Assembly: GCA_035685165.1 (NCBI GenBank)
Contig: DASRBI010000008.1
Span: 124,001 to 188,000, forward strand
Origin: DATFDN01 sp035685165
GTDB lineage: Bacteria; Pseudomonadota; Alphaproteobacteria; Acetobacterales; Acetobacteraceae
Length of the DNA: 64,000 nucleotides
Reading direction: 5' to 3'
The notes beneath the pieces are model-generated. The model made no database searches. It was not told the origin of the DNA and saw only the letters and a list, made by a program, of their open reading frames with translations. The first letter of the stretch is position 1. Each line of letters starts with the position of its first letter. Made by a program: the position numbers and the translations under genes. This document shows positions 23,821 to 32,530 of this stretch, one piece after another.

Positions 23821-26800
23821 TCACCACCCATCCACGCACGGCCGCCGCTTCTCCGTCCGCAGCGGCGCGGGCGGCAGCGATCGGAGGCCCGCGACGATCC
23901 AGCGCCGAGTCTCCGCGGGGTCGATCACGTCGTCCACGCCGAACCCGGTCGCCTGGTTGATCGCCCGTCCGCGCTCGTAGAGCTCGGCAACCATCCGCTC
24001 ATAAGCGGCGCGCCGCTCGGCGGGATCGGCGATCGCCTCCAGCTCCTTGCGCCGCCCGAGCTTCACCTGCCCCTCCAGCCCCATGCCGCCGAACTCGCCC
24101 GTCGGCCAGGCGATCGAAAACACACCGAGCCGCATTCCGCCGCCGATCATCGCGAGCTTGCCCAAGCCGTAGGACTTACGCACACACACCAAAAATACCG
24201 GAATGCCGAGATTGGCGCCGACCAGATACGCGCGGCAGCAATGGCGGACGAGCGCCGTCTTCTCAGCCTCCGGTCCCACCATGTTGCCCGGATTGTCGTT
24301 CAAGGAGAGCAGCGGAATGTCGTGCGCGTCGCAAAGCTGCATGAACCGCGCCGCCTTGTCGGCCGCGTCGGCGTCGATCGCCCCGCCCAGATGGCGCGGA
24401 TTGTTGGCGATCACGCCGAGCGGGCGCCCCTCCACGCGGATCAGCGCGGTGATCATCCCGTGCCCGAAGCCGCTGCGGATCTCCAGCATCGACCCTTCGT
24501 CGGCGAGCGTGCGGATCACTTCCCGCATGTCGTAGCCGCGCAGCCGGTCCTCCGGCACGATATGGCGTAGCCTGCGCTGATCCGCGCAGGACCATGCGGC
24601 CACGCGGCCCTGGAAGTAGGAGAGGTATTTCTTGGCGACCGCGACCGCCTCTTCCTCGTCGCGCACCAATATGTCCACCACCCCGTTTGGCACCTGCACG
24701 CGCATCGGGCCGACCTCCTCGGGGCGGAACACGCCGAGCCCGCCGCCTTCGATCATCGCCGGGCCCGCCATGCCGATCGTGCTGTTTTCGGTCGCGATGA
24801 TCACGTCGCAGCAGCCGAGCAGCACGGCGTTCCCCGCGAAGCAGCGCCCCGCGGCGATGCCGACCAGCGGCACGAGCCCCGAAAGCCGGGGAAACTTGTG
24901 GAAAGTCTCGGTCTCGACCGCGCTGATGCCCGGATCGGTGTCGCTGCCGCGCCCGCCGCCACCCTCGGCGAACAGCACGACCGGCAGGCGCAGCCGCTCG
25001 GCCAATTCGAACATGCGGTCCTGCTTGATGTGGCCCATCCGCCCCTGCGTGCCGGCGTACACGGTGTAGTCGTAAGAAACCACCACCGCCCGGCTCTTCT
25101 CCTCCGGGAACTGCGCGCCGTTGATCGTCGCGAGCCCCATGATCAGCCCGTCTGCGGGCGCTTCCTCGATCAGTTGCTCCAAGGTGCGGATCGTGCGCCG
25201 CGCCGCCACCACCATCCGCCCGTACTCGACGAACGAGCCGGGATCCACCAGATCGGCGATGTTCTCGCGCGCGGTGCGCTGGCGCGTTGCGCGCCGCCGC
25301 TCCACCGCCGTCGGCCGCGCCGCGTCGGTGGTGCGCCGCGCCCGCTCCAGCACGGCGGCGAGATCGGGGCGGATATGATCCGGATCGATCTCGTGCGCCG
25401 CGCTCTCGCTGCCGCCCGCCACCTCGGCCGGTTCGATGAACAGCAGCGCCGCGCCTTCGAACACCGTGTCGCCGGCAACGACCTCCACCGCGCGCACGAT
25501 GCCGCCGGTTTCCGCGGCGACACCGTGCTGCATCTTCATCGCCTCCATCACCAGCACTTCCTGGCCCGCCCGCACCGCGTCGCCCTCGCCGACCGCGAGC
25601 GAAACCACCGTGCCCTGCATCGGTGCCCGCAGCGCCACCGTGCCTTCCGGCCCGGCGATATCGGCCGCAACTTCCCCTTCGTCGGCCTCCGGACCGCGCG
25701 CTTCCTTGCCGTAACGCACCACCGCGAGCGGATCGAGCGGATCGACCTTCGCCCCCGCGAGCCGCGTCGCCGCCGCGTCGGCGCCGGCGGGCTCGAACCA
25801 ACGCCGTGCCGACTGCGCCGCGCCGGCAACGAGCGTTGCGGCGCGTTCCTCCACGAACCGCGTATGCACCGCGCCCGCCAGGAAATCCGGGTGGCGCAGC
25901 ACCGATTGCAGGAAGGGGATGTTGGTCGGCACGCCGCTCACGCGGAACTCGGAAAGCGCCCGCCGCGCCTTCGCCGCCGCATCTTCCACCCGGCCGGAGG
26001 CGGCGTGCGCGATCACCTTGGCGAGCAGCGAATCGAAGCGCGGATTGGTGCGGTATCCCCCGTAACCGTAGCCGTCGACGCGCACGCCGTGTCCGGACGG
26101 TGGCTCGTAGACGGACAGCACGCCGCCCGTCGGACGCACGCCGCCGTCGGGGCCCATGCTCTCCAGGTTGACCCGCGCCTCGATGGCGATCCCGCGCGGC
26201 GCCGGCACGTCCGCCTGACGCAGCCCGATCTCGGCGAGCCGCGCGCCCTGCGCGATCTCGAGCTGGATCCGCACCAGATCGAGCCCGGTGATTTCTTCCG
26301 TTACCGTATGCTCCACCTGCAAGCGCGCATTCGCCTCGATGAAGGCGAACGGCGCGTCGGCGCTTTCGTCCGCGGCATCCACCAGGAACTCGACCGTGCC
26401 GAGCCCGCGGTATCCCGCCGCCGCCGCCAGCGCCGTCGCCGCGCGCAGAAGCCGCGCGCGCACCGCGTCATGCAGGCGCGGCGCCGGCGCGATCTCGATG
26501 ATCTTCTGCCGCTCGCGCTGCACGCTGCACTCGCGCTCCCAAAGGTGCACCACATCGCCCGTGCCGTCACCGGCGATCTGCACCTCCACATGGCGCGCCC
26601 GCGGAAACAGCCGCTCCACGTACAGCGAGCCGTTGCCGAACGCCTGCAACGCCTCCGCGCGGCACCGCTCGAAGGCCGTAGCGAGCTGATCGAGATCGCT
26701 CACCGCGCGCATCCCGCGCCCGCCACCCCCCGCAAGCGCCTTCACCATCACCGCGCCGCCCGGCCCGAGCGCGGCGAGGAACGCGCGCGCCTCTTCCAGC

Positions 26801-27216
26801 GTCGTCGCGCCCGCGGTGCCGTCGATCACCGGCACGCCGCATGTTTCCGCGAACCGCCGCGCCGCCGCTTTGTCGCCGAACAGGTCGAGCGTCGCCGCGC
26901 GCGGTCCGACGAAGATCAGCCCGCCTTCCTCGCATTCCCGGGCGAACCCCGCATTCTCGCTCAGAAACCCGTATCCCGGGTGCACCGCCTCGCACCCCGC
27001 CGCGGTTGCGCGCGCCACGATCTGGGCCGCATCGAGATACGCCGCCGGCCCGCTGCCTTGCAGCGCCACCGCCTCGTCGGCGAGGCGCGTATGGAGCGCG
27101 CGCCGGTCGTCCTCGGAGTAGATGGCGACGCTCGTCATGCCAAGCTCCGCCGCCGTGCGCGCGATCCGGATCGCAACTTCGCCGCGGTTGGCGATCAGCA
27201 GCCGCTTTATCCGCAT
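23821..27216 (-). CDS. Single-chain acyl-CoA carboxylase (biotin carboxylase, biotin carrier and carboxyltransferase fused)
   Basis: 1131 residues in one polypeptide. Residues 1-450 are biotin carboxylase, with the ATP-grasp glycine loop KALAGGGGRGMR and the catalytic ERECSVQRERQK and EANARLQVEH. Residues of about 490-600 hold the biotin carrier domain with the biotinylation motif VMEAMKMQ (K560). From about 620 both carboxyltransferase halves follow, with GGGGRGSDTD and GGAIDADAADKAARFM. This fused order is known in single-chain long-chain acyl-CoA carboxylases; usually these are two or three proteins. The substrate acyl-CoA is unknown. ATG at 27216 is the conserved start (MRIKRLLIANRGEVA). 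It is divergent from the NRAMP-like gene. Confidence 0.92.
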   Translation of the reverse strand: MRIKRLLIANRGEVAIRIARTAAELGMTSVAIYSEDDRRALHTRLADEAVALQGSGPAAYLDAAQIVARATAAGCEAVHPGYGFLSENAGFARECEEGGLIFVGPRAATLDLFGDKAAARRFAETCGVPVIDGTAGATTLEEARAFLAALGPGGAVMVKALAGGGGRGMRAVSDLDQLATAFERCRAEALQAFGNGSLYVERLFPRARHVEVQIAGDGTGDVVHLWERECSVQRERQKIIEIAPAPRLHDAVRARLLRAATALAAAAGYRGLGTVEFLVDAADESADAPFAFIEANARLQVEHTVTEEITGLDLVRIQLEIAQGARLAEIGLRQADVPAPRGIAIEARVNLESMGPDGGVRPTGGVLSVYEPPSGHGVRVDGYGYGGYRTNPRFDSLLAKVIAHAASGRVEDAAAKARRALSEFRVSGVPTNIPFLQSVLRHPDFLAGAVHTRFVEERAATLVAGAAQSARRWFEPAGADAAATRLAGAKVDPLDPLAVVRYGKEARGPEADEGEVAADIAGPEGTVALRAPMQGTVVSLAVGEGDAVRAGQEVLVMEAMKMQHGVAAETGGIVRAVEVVAGDTVFEGAALLFIEPAEVAGGSESAAHEIDPDHIRPDLAAVLERARRTTDAARPTAVERRRATRQRTARENIADLVDPGSFVEYGRMVVAARRTIRTLEQLIEEAPADGLIMGLATINGAQFPEEKSRAVVVSYDYTVYAGTQGRMGHIKQDRMFELAERLRLPVVLFAEGGGGRGSDTDPGISAVETETFHKFPRLSGLVPLVGIAAGRCFAGNAVLLGCCDVIIATENSTIGMAGPAMIEGGGLGVFRPEEVGPMRVQVPNGVVDILVRDEEEAVAVAKKYLSYFQGRVAAWSCADQRRLRHIVPEDRLRGYDMREVIRTLADEGSMLEIRSGFGHGMITALIRVEGRPLGVIANNPRHLGGAIDADAADKAARFMQLCDAHDIPLLSLNDNPGNMVGPEAEKTALVRHCCRAYLVGANLGIPVFLVCVRKSYGLGKLAMIGGGMRLGVFSIAWPTGEFGGMGLEGQVKLGRRKELEAIADPAERRAAYERMVAELYERGRAINQATGFGVDDVIDPAETRRWIVAGLRSLPPAPLRTEKRRPCVDGW

Positions 27217-27365
27217 GTTCGTCTGTCCCCTGCCACGCGCATCGACCGCCGCGATCCGCGCCTCGTTCTTGAAGCGGGAACGCGCGCGCGTCAAAACAGC
27301 CACCGGCCCCGAACGCGCGCGGCGGCGCGCTGCAAGCAAATGCGGTCGTTTCTCGGTCACAATCG

Positions 27366-27446
27366 CGCGAAACGGCGCATCTGGCGAAATTCCGTGCCGC
27401 CTCTGCCACCTTCCGGCCCCGATTGCCGCCACGTTTCGCGAAACGG
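27366..27446. promoter_or_regulatory. Repeated CGCGAAACGG boxes in the carboxylase/NRAMP intergenic region
   Basis: CGCGAAACGG occurs at 27366-27375 and 27437-27446; the second is the right half of a perfect 14-bp palindrome CGTTTCGCGAAACG (27432-27445) only 20 bp before the transporter start. This suggests an operator for a dimeric repressor, perhaps metal-responsive. The protein is not identified. Confidence 0.4.
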
Positions 27447-27466
27447 TTCGCAGCGGCGGTGGCAAA

Positions 27467-28810
27467 GTGGACATATCAATAAGGCCGGCGGCACAGGCCG
27501 CCGCGACCGTCGAGGACCCCGAATTCCCGAACGGGACCGCCGACGACCCGGTGGTCGGCCCGTCGAAGCCGCGCCTGCTCGGCATTCTCGGTCCGGGGCT
27601 GATTACCGGCGCTTCGGACGACGACCCGAGCGGCGTCGCCACCTATTCCCAAGCCGGCGCGCAGCTCGGGTTCAGCTGCCTCTGGCTGATGCCTTTCACC
27701 TATCCGCTGATGGCGGTCACGCAGGAAATCAGCGCCCGCATCGGCCGTACCACCGGACAGGGGATGGCAGGCAATATCCGCCGTCACTATCCGGCCTGGG
27801 TCGGCCATGTCTGCATCGCGCTCCTGCTCGCCGCCAATATCGTCAATCTCGGCGCCGATCTCGGCTCGATGGGAGACGTGACCGCGATGCTGGCCGGTGG
27901 CCCGCGCTGGCTGTTCGTGCTCGCCTTCGGCGGCCTCTGCGTCACGCTTCAGGTCTTTCTCAGCTACGCCCGCTACACCTCGCTTCTGAAGTGGCTGACT
28001 CTCGCGCTGTTCGCCTATTTCGGCACCGCGCTGGTGGTGAAGATTCCCTGGGGCGAGGCGCTGCACGGCCTCGTCGTGCCGACCTGGAGCGCTTCGCGCG
28101 ACTACGTCTCCGTCATCGTCGCCGTGCTCGGCACGACCATCTCGCCCTACTTGTTCTTCTGGCAGTCCTCGCAGGAGGCGGAGGATCAGCGCGAGCAGCC
28201 GCTGCGCGAAAAGCTCACACGCGCGCCCGAGCAGGCGCCGGCCGCGTTCGCTCGTATCCGCCTTGATACCTGGATCGGAATGGCGCTCAGCAACCTCGTC
28301 GCGCTCGCGATTCTGCTCACGACCGCCGCCACCCTGCACGCTTCGGGCAAGACGGACATCACCACCGCCCAGCAGGCGGCCGAGGCGCTCAAGCCAGTGG
28401 CCGGCGGTCTTGCCTATGCGGTGTTCGCCCTCGGCATCCTCGGCAGCGGCTTCATGGCGGTGCCGGTGCTCGCCGGCTCGGCCGCCTACGCAATCGGCGA
28501 GGCGCTGCGCTGGCCCGTCGGCCTCGCCCGCAAGCCCAAGGAGGCGCGCGCGTTCTACGCGACGCTCGTGATCGCCACCGTGCTCGGCACGATCCTCAAC
28601 TTCCTGCCGGTCGATCCTATTAAGGCGCTGTTCTGGTCGGCCGTGATCAACGGCGTGATGGCGGCCCCGATCATCCTGGTGATGATGCTGCTGGCATCGA
28701 ACCGCCGCGTGATGGGCCGCTTCACTCTCTCCCCCGGCCTCAGGATCATCGGATGGAGTACCGCCGCCGTGATGGGCGCCGCCGTCGCCGGCTTGTTCGC
28801 GACGCTCTGA
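27467..28810 (+). CDS. NRAMP-family divalent metal transporter, non-canonical
   Basis: 447 residues with about eleven membrane helices. The first-helix motif, canonically DPGN, reads DDDPSGVAT (D51 to T59), and the sixth-helix motif, canonically MPHN, is replaced by TISPYLFFWQSSQE. The metal-binding Met and Asn of Mn/Fe transporters are thus missing while an Asp remains, which points to a divergent clade, possibly with other metal preference such as Mg2+. It sits in the cytoplasmic membrane. The start is GTG at 27467; the frame upstream is antisense to the carboxylase gene. A palindromic box lies just upstream. Confidence 0.82.
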   Translation: MDISIRPAAQAAATVEDPEFPNGTADDPVVGPSKPRLLGILGPGLITGASDDDPSGVATYSQAGAQLGFSCLWLMPFTYPLMAVTQEISARIGRTTGQGMAGNIRRHYPAWVGHVCIALLLAANIVNLGADLGSMGDVTAMLAGGPRWLFVLAFGGLCVTLQVFLSYARYTSLLKWLTLALFAYFGTALVVKIPWGEALHGLVVPTWSASRDYVSVIVAVLGTTISPYLFFWQSSQEAEDQREQPLREKLTRAPEQAPAAFARIRLDTWIGMALSNLVALAILLTTAATLHASGKTDITTAQQAAEALKPVAGGLAYAVFALGILGSGFMAVPVLAGSAAYAIGEALRWPVGLARKPKEARAFYATLVIATVLGTILNFLPVDPIKALFWSAVINGVMAAPIILVMMLLASNRRVMGRFTLSPGLRIIGWSTAAVMGAAVAGLFATL

Positions 28811-28998
28811 ACGCAAACGCGGCGACAGCTTCTTCGCGTGGCAGCCGGTTCATCACCGGCCACATACTGCTGATCGACAGCGGCCGCCGGACAATATTGA
28901 GGGACGACCACGCCCCCGGAGGTCGCGGCATACGAATTCATTTGCTATGGACCGAGATTGTCGGCAGTCTGCGAGTGGCTTTGGAAGGGTCGCTCGCC

Positions 28999-29997
28999 AT
29001 GCGTCGCGTCCTGTTTCTGGTCGCCCTCGGTTTGCCGCTCGGCGCCCTCGCCCCCGCGCTCCACGCCGGCCCCATCAACGGCACCATAACGGGAAGTACC
29101 GCCACGGCGCCGGCGCTGGCGGTGCATCCGCAAAACCGCGACGACACCGACACCGCGACCACGATCAACATCCAGTACTTCAACTACTGCTCCTGGATCG
29201 TGAACGGCATCGCCACGCAGTACCCGAACTACACCAACCTGGTGTTCGCGGGCATCGGGGCGGTCGGTCAGAACTTCACGCCGATCGACCCCAGCGATTT
29301 CACTATCAGCCAATACAAGCCCTGGGTCGTCAACAACAACGCGACCACCAATTTCATCACCGCGCCCGACAACGGCAACGTCAATCGCGGCGTCTCCAAC
29401 CGCGACTCCGGCGGCGCCGATATCGTGATCAGCTACACGCCGGGCGCGAATGATCCGCGCCGGATCAACTTCGTCCAGGCGTTCGTCGAAAGCGTCAACG
29501 GCGGCGCGTTCACCACCGGTACCATCGACTCCTCGTCCGCGAACCTGCCCTACTACAACGCGGCGCGGCGGGTCGGTAAGCAGACCATCGGTCCAATCGT
29601 GGGCACCGGGACCACGCGGCAGATCGGCACCGTGCCGCTGGTCACATCGCCTGCCAATGGCAACACGGCGGCCGTTCCGGCCTGGATGGTCGATATCCCG
29701 CTGCGCTGCGAGAACGGCCCGATCCCGCCCGGCGGCAGCCGCGGCTGCCTCCAGGGCGCCGACGATACGCTGACCAGCGAGACGCAGACCTTCCAGGCGT
29801 TCATCGAAGCCGACGCCACCTTCATGGGCCAGACCTATCACGTGCTCTATGGCGGCGTGCAGTGGGGCTACACGCTGACGATGGTCGATCCGCCCCCGGT
29901 GCCGGAACCCGCCGCCCTGCTACTGCTCCCGGCGCCGCTGGCGACCCTCTTGTTCCTGCGCCGCCGCGCCTTCGTTGCACGATCCGCGGCCCCATAG
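28999..29997 (+). CDS. Secreted protein with PEP-CTERM-like sorting signal
   Basis: 332 residues: a signal peptide (RRVLFLVALGLPLGALAPALHA), a 270-residue extracellular domain rich in Asn and Thr, and a C-terminal VPEPAALLLL, hydrophobic helix and arginine cluster RRR. This tripartite end is the PEP-CTERM design, recognised by an exosortase that removes the tail during export or surface attachment. No exosortase gene is in the window. The domain itself (NRDDTDTATTINIQYFNYCS and following) is not recognised. ATG at 28999 is chosen as it gives the signal peptide; the frame is open for 246 bases upstream. Confidence 0.72.
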   Translation: MRRVLFLVALGLPLGALAPALHAGPINGTITGSTATAPALAVHPQNRDDTDTATTINIQYFNYCSWIVNGIATQYPNYTNLVFAGIGAVGQNFTPIDPSDFTISQYKPWVVNNNATTNFITAPDNGNVNRGVSNRDSGGADIVISYTPGANDPRRINFVQAFVESVNGGAFTTGTIDSSSANLPYYNAARRVGKQTIGPIVGTGTTRQIGTVPLVTSPANGNTAAVPAWMVDIPLRCENGPIPPGGSRGCLQGADDTLTSETQTFQAFIEADATFMGQTYHVLYGGVQWGYTLTMVDPPPVPEPAALLLLPAPLATLLFLRRRAFVARSAAP

Positions 29998-30021
29998 ACT
30001 CCGGCGCCGCCATCGCGGATG

Positions 30022-30050
30022 CTTCCTCCGTCCCGCCAGACGGAGGCAAG
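30022..30050 (+). promoter_or_regulatory. Hairpin enclosing the ribosome site of the luciferase-like oxidoreductase gene
   Basis: CTTCCTCCGT (30022-30031), an eight-base loop and ACGGAGGcAAG (30040-30050) form a ten-pair stem with one bulged C. The strand that pairs is the GGAGG ribosome site, seven bases before the ATG at 30053. It may limit translation or mark the end of the preceding transcript; there is no T-run. Confidence 0.4.
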
Positions 30051-30052
30051 CG

Positions 30053-30922
30053 ATGAAAATCGGCGTGTTCGCAACCTTCATGTCGCCGCTCGCCTCGCCA
30101 CAGATGATCGGCGATTTCGGCCGCCGCGCCGAGGACATGGGCCTCGATTCAATCTGGATGGGTGAGCATGTCGCGCTGTTCGACCGTAACACCTTCGGCT
30201 ACCCAGGCTCGAAGGACGGACGGCTGCCGGTGCCCGAGGGCGGCGGGATGCTCGATGTCACCGCGACCTTCGGCTTCCTGTCGGCGCTCACCAAGCGCAT
30301 CCGCTTCGGCACCGGCGTCGCGCTGGTGCCGCAGCGCAACCCGATCTACACGGCAAAGGAAGTCGCCACGATCGACTGGCTAAGCCACGGGCGCTTCGAT
30401 TTCGGCATCGGCGTCGGCTGGAACAAGGAAGAGGTGGAAATCTGCGGCTATCGCTTCGAGGATCGCGGCGCGCGCTGCGACGAGTTTCTGGAGGCGATGC
30501 GCCGGCTCTGGACCGAGCCCGTGGTCGATTTCCACGGCAAGTGGCTGAATTTCGAAACCTGCCGGCTCGATCCGAAGCCGGTGCAGAAGCCGCATGTCCC
30601 GATCATCGTCGGCGGCTATGCCGATGCGGCGCTGCGTCGCGCGGTGCGCTTCGGCGCCGGCTGGTACGGCTTCAACCGTGATCCCGCCGGAACGAAAGAG
30701 ATGCTCGCCCGCCTCGATGGCGCCTTCGCCAAGGCCGGTCGCACGCGACCGAAGGACTTCCAGATCATCATCACGCCGCCGCTCAACATGGCGGTTGATG
30801 CGATGCAGGAATACGCCGCGCTCGGCGTGGATCGCCTGCTCGTCAATCTCGGCAGCCAGCAGCCCGAGCGCGTGCGCGCGCGCATGGCGGAGATCGAACG
30901 CCTGGTGCAACGCGCCGCCTGA
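30053..30922 (+). CDS. LLM-class (luciferase-like) flavin oxidoreductase
   Basis: 289-residue TIM-barrel oxidoreductase of the bacterial luciferase superfamily, using reduced FMN or F420. Recognisable are IGVFATFMSPLASPQ, GLDSIWMGEHV, RFDFGIGVGWNKEEVE (cofactor phosphate region), and KPHVPIIVGGYADAALRRA, typical of the F420-dependent-type subgroup. The substrate is unknown. ATG at 30053 has a GGAGG seven bases upstream that is buried in a hairpin. It is followed by an AMP ligase and a ketopantoate-reductase-like gene, so a short degradative or activating pathway is plausible. Confidence 0.85.
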   Translation: MKIGVFATFMSPLASPQMIGDFGRRAEDMGLDSIWMGEHVALFDRNTFGYPGSKDGRLPVPEGGGMLDVTATFGFLSALTKRIRFGTGVALVPQRNPIYTAKEVATIDWLSHGRFDFGIGVGWNKEEVEICGYRFEDRGARCDEFLEAMRRLWTEPVVDFHGKWLNFETCRLDPKPVQKPHVPIIVGGYADAALRRAVRFGAGWYGFNRDPAGTKEMLARLDGAFAKAGRTRPKDFQIIITPPLNMAVDAMQEYAALGVDRLLVNLGSQQPERVRARMAEIERLVQRAA

Positions 30923-30994
30923 GCCTGGTCCGCGGCTTGCGCCGAGCGCGGCCTCATGCTTTGGCGCGGCCCTGTCCGGCTTCGCGGAGGCGCC

Positions 30995-32530
30995 ATGACC
31001 GACTACCCCGCCGACACCATCCCCGACCTTCTGGCGCGAACCCCGGCCGACCGCCCCGCTATCGCCGCGCCGGGCCGCCCTTCCCTGTCGCACGGCGGCT
31101 TGCGGGCGCTGCTGGCGCGCACGCTTGCGGACCTCAACCGGATGGGGATCGGCCGCAACGACCGAGTGGCGATCGTGCTGCCGAACGGGCCAGAGATGGC
31201 CACGGCCTTCCTCGCCATCGCCGGCGCCGCCACCACCGCCCCACTCAATCCCGGCTACAAAACCGACGAATTCGAATTTTATCTGTCCGACCTCAACGCC
31301 AAGGCGCTCGTCATTCAGCGGGGCATGGAAAGTCCCGCGCGCGCGGTAGCGGCCGGACGCGCCGTTCCCATCGTCGAACTCGCACCGGACGAGGCGGGAC
31401 CGGCCGGATCATTCACGCTCGCCAGCGAGGCGAAGTTGTCGGGCACGCCGGCCGCGGGCGGCCCGGCGCAGGGCGAGGACGTCGCGCTCGTGCTGCACAC
31501 CTCCGGCACCACCTCGCGGCCCAAGATCGTGCCGCTCAGCCACATCAACGTCACGGCGTCGGCCTATCACATTGGCGAAACGCTGCGGCTCACGCAGGAC
31601 GATGTGTGCCTCAACATCATGCCGCTTTTTCATATCCACGGCCTGATGGCGGCAACGCTCGCCTCGCTCGCTGCCGGCGGCTCGGTCGCCTGTTCGCCCG
31701 GCTTCAACGCGTTCCGTTTCTTCTCCTGGTTCGAGGAGGTGCGGCCGACCTGGTGGACGGCGGTGCCCACCATGCACCAGACGATCCTCGGGCTCGCTGG
31801 CCGTCATGAATCCGCGATCAACAACAGCCGGCTCCGCTTCATCCGCTCCTCCTCCTCCTCGCTGCCGCCACAGGTGATGGAGGAGATGGAGCGCGTATTC
31901 GGCGTGCCGGTGATCGAATCGTACGGCATGACCGAGGCGGCGCACCAAATGGCTTCCAACCCGCTGCCGCCTGGCAAGCGGTATCCGGGCTCCGTCGGCA
32001 AGGCGGCGGGGCCGGAGATCGCCATCATGGACGAGGATGGAAATTTGCTGCCGCCCGGCCAGCTCGGCGAGGTGGTGATCCGCGGGCGCGACGTGACGCA
32101 GGGCTACGAGAACAACCCAGAGGCCAACGCCAAGGCGTTCACCAACGGCTGGTTCCGTACCGGCGATCAGGGGTTTCTCGATACGGAAGGGTATCTGCGC
32201 CTGACCGGCCGCCTCAAGGAGCTCATCAACCGCGGCGGCGAGAAGGTCAGCCCGATCGAGGTCGATACCGTGCTGATGGATCATCCGGCGGTCGCGCAGT
32301 GCCTCACCTTCGCGATGCCGCACCCGATGCTGGGCGAGGAGGTGGCGGCGGCGATCGTGCTGCGCGAGGGCGCGCAAGCGAAGGAGACCGAGCTGCGCGA
32401 ATTCGCCGCCACGCGCCTCGCCCAATTCAAGGTGCCGCGAAAATTCGTGTTCCTGGCGGAGATCCCAAAAGGCGCGACGGGCAAGCTGCAACGCATCGGG
32501 CTCGCGGAGAAACTCGGCATTCGCGCATGA
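30995..32530 (+). CDS. AMP-dependent acyl-CoA synthetase/ligase (oxalyl-CoA synthetase-like)
   Basis: 511 residues. The adenylate-forming enzyme activates a carboxylic acid with ATP, then forms a CoA thioester. Motifs: P-loop LHTSGTTSRPKIVPLSH near 166, VIESYGMTEAAHQM near 310, the hinge GRLKELINRGGEK, and the adenylation lysine in PKGATGKLQR near 494. The pattern resembles the Pcs60/AAE3 group, some members of which activate oxalate, but the assignment of substrate is inference. GGAGG five bases upstream supports ATG at 30995. The stop overlaps the next start (ATGA). Confidence 0.83.
   Translation: MTDYPADTIPDLLARTPADRPAIAAPGRPSLSHGGLRALLARTLADLNRMGIGRNDRVAIVLPNGPEMATAFLAIAGAATTAPLNPGYKTDEFEFYLSDLNAKALVIQRGMESPARAVAAGRAVPIVELAPDEAGPAGSFTLASEAKLSGTPAAGGPAQGEDVALVLHTSGTTSRPKIVPLSHINVTASAYHIGETLRLTQDDVCLNIMPLFHIHGLMAATLASLAAGGSVACSPGFNAFRFFSWFEEVRPTWWTAVPTMHQTILGLAGRHESAINNSRLRFIRSSSSSLPPQVMEEMERVFGVPVIESYGMTEAAHQMASNPLPPGKRYPGSVGKAAGPEIAIMDEDGNLLPPGQLGEVVIRGRDVTQGYENNPEANAKAFTNGWFRTGDQGFLDTEGYLRLTGRLKELINRGGEKVSPIEVDTVLMDHPAVAQCLTFAMPHPMLGEEVAAAIVLREGAQAKETELREFAATRLAQFKVPRKFVFLAEIPKGATGKLQRIGLAEKLGIRA

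Noticed and set aside
24898..28266. A 1122-codon plus-strand open frame opposite the carboxylase gene
   Set aside because: It is antisense to a clear multidomain enzyme, is rich in Arg, His and Pro, and has no recognisable domain. In such GC-rich DNA long shadow frames are expected. Only its 3' part overlaps the NRAMP-like gene, in another frame.
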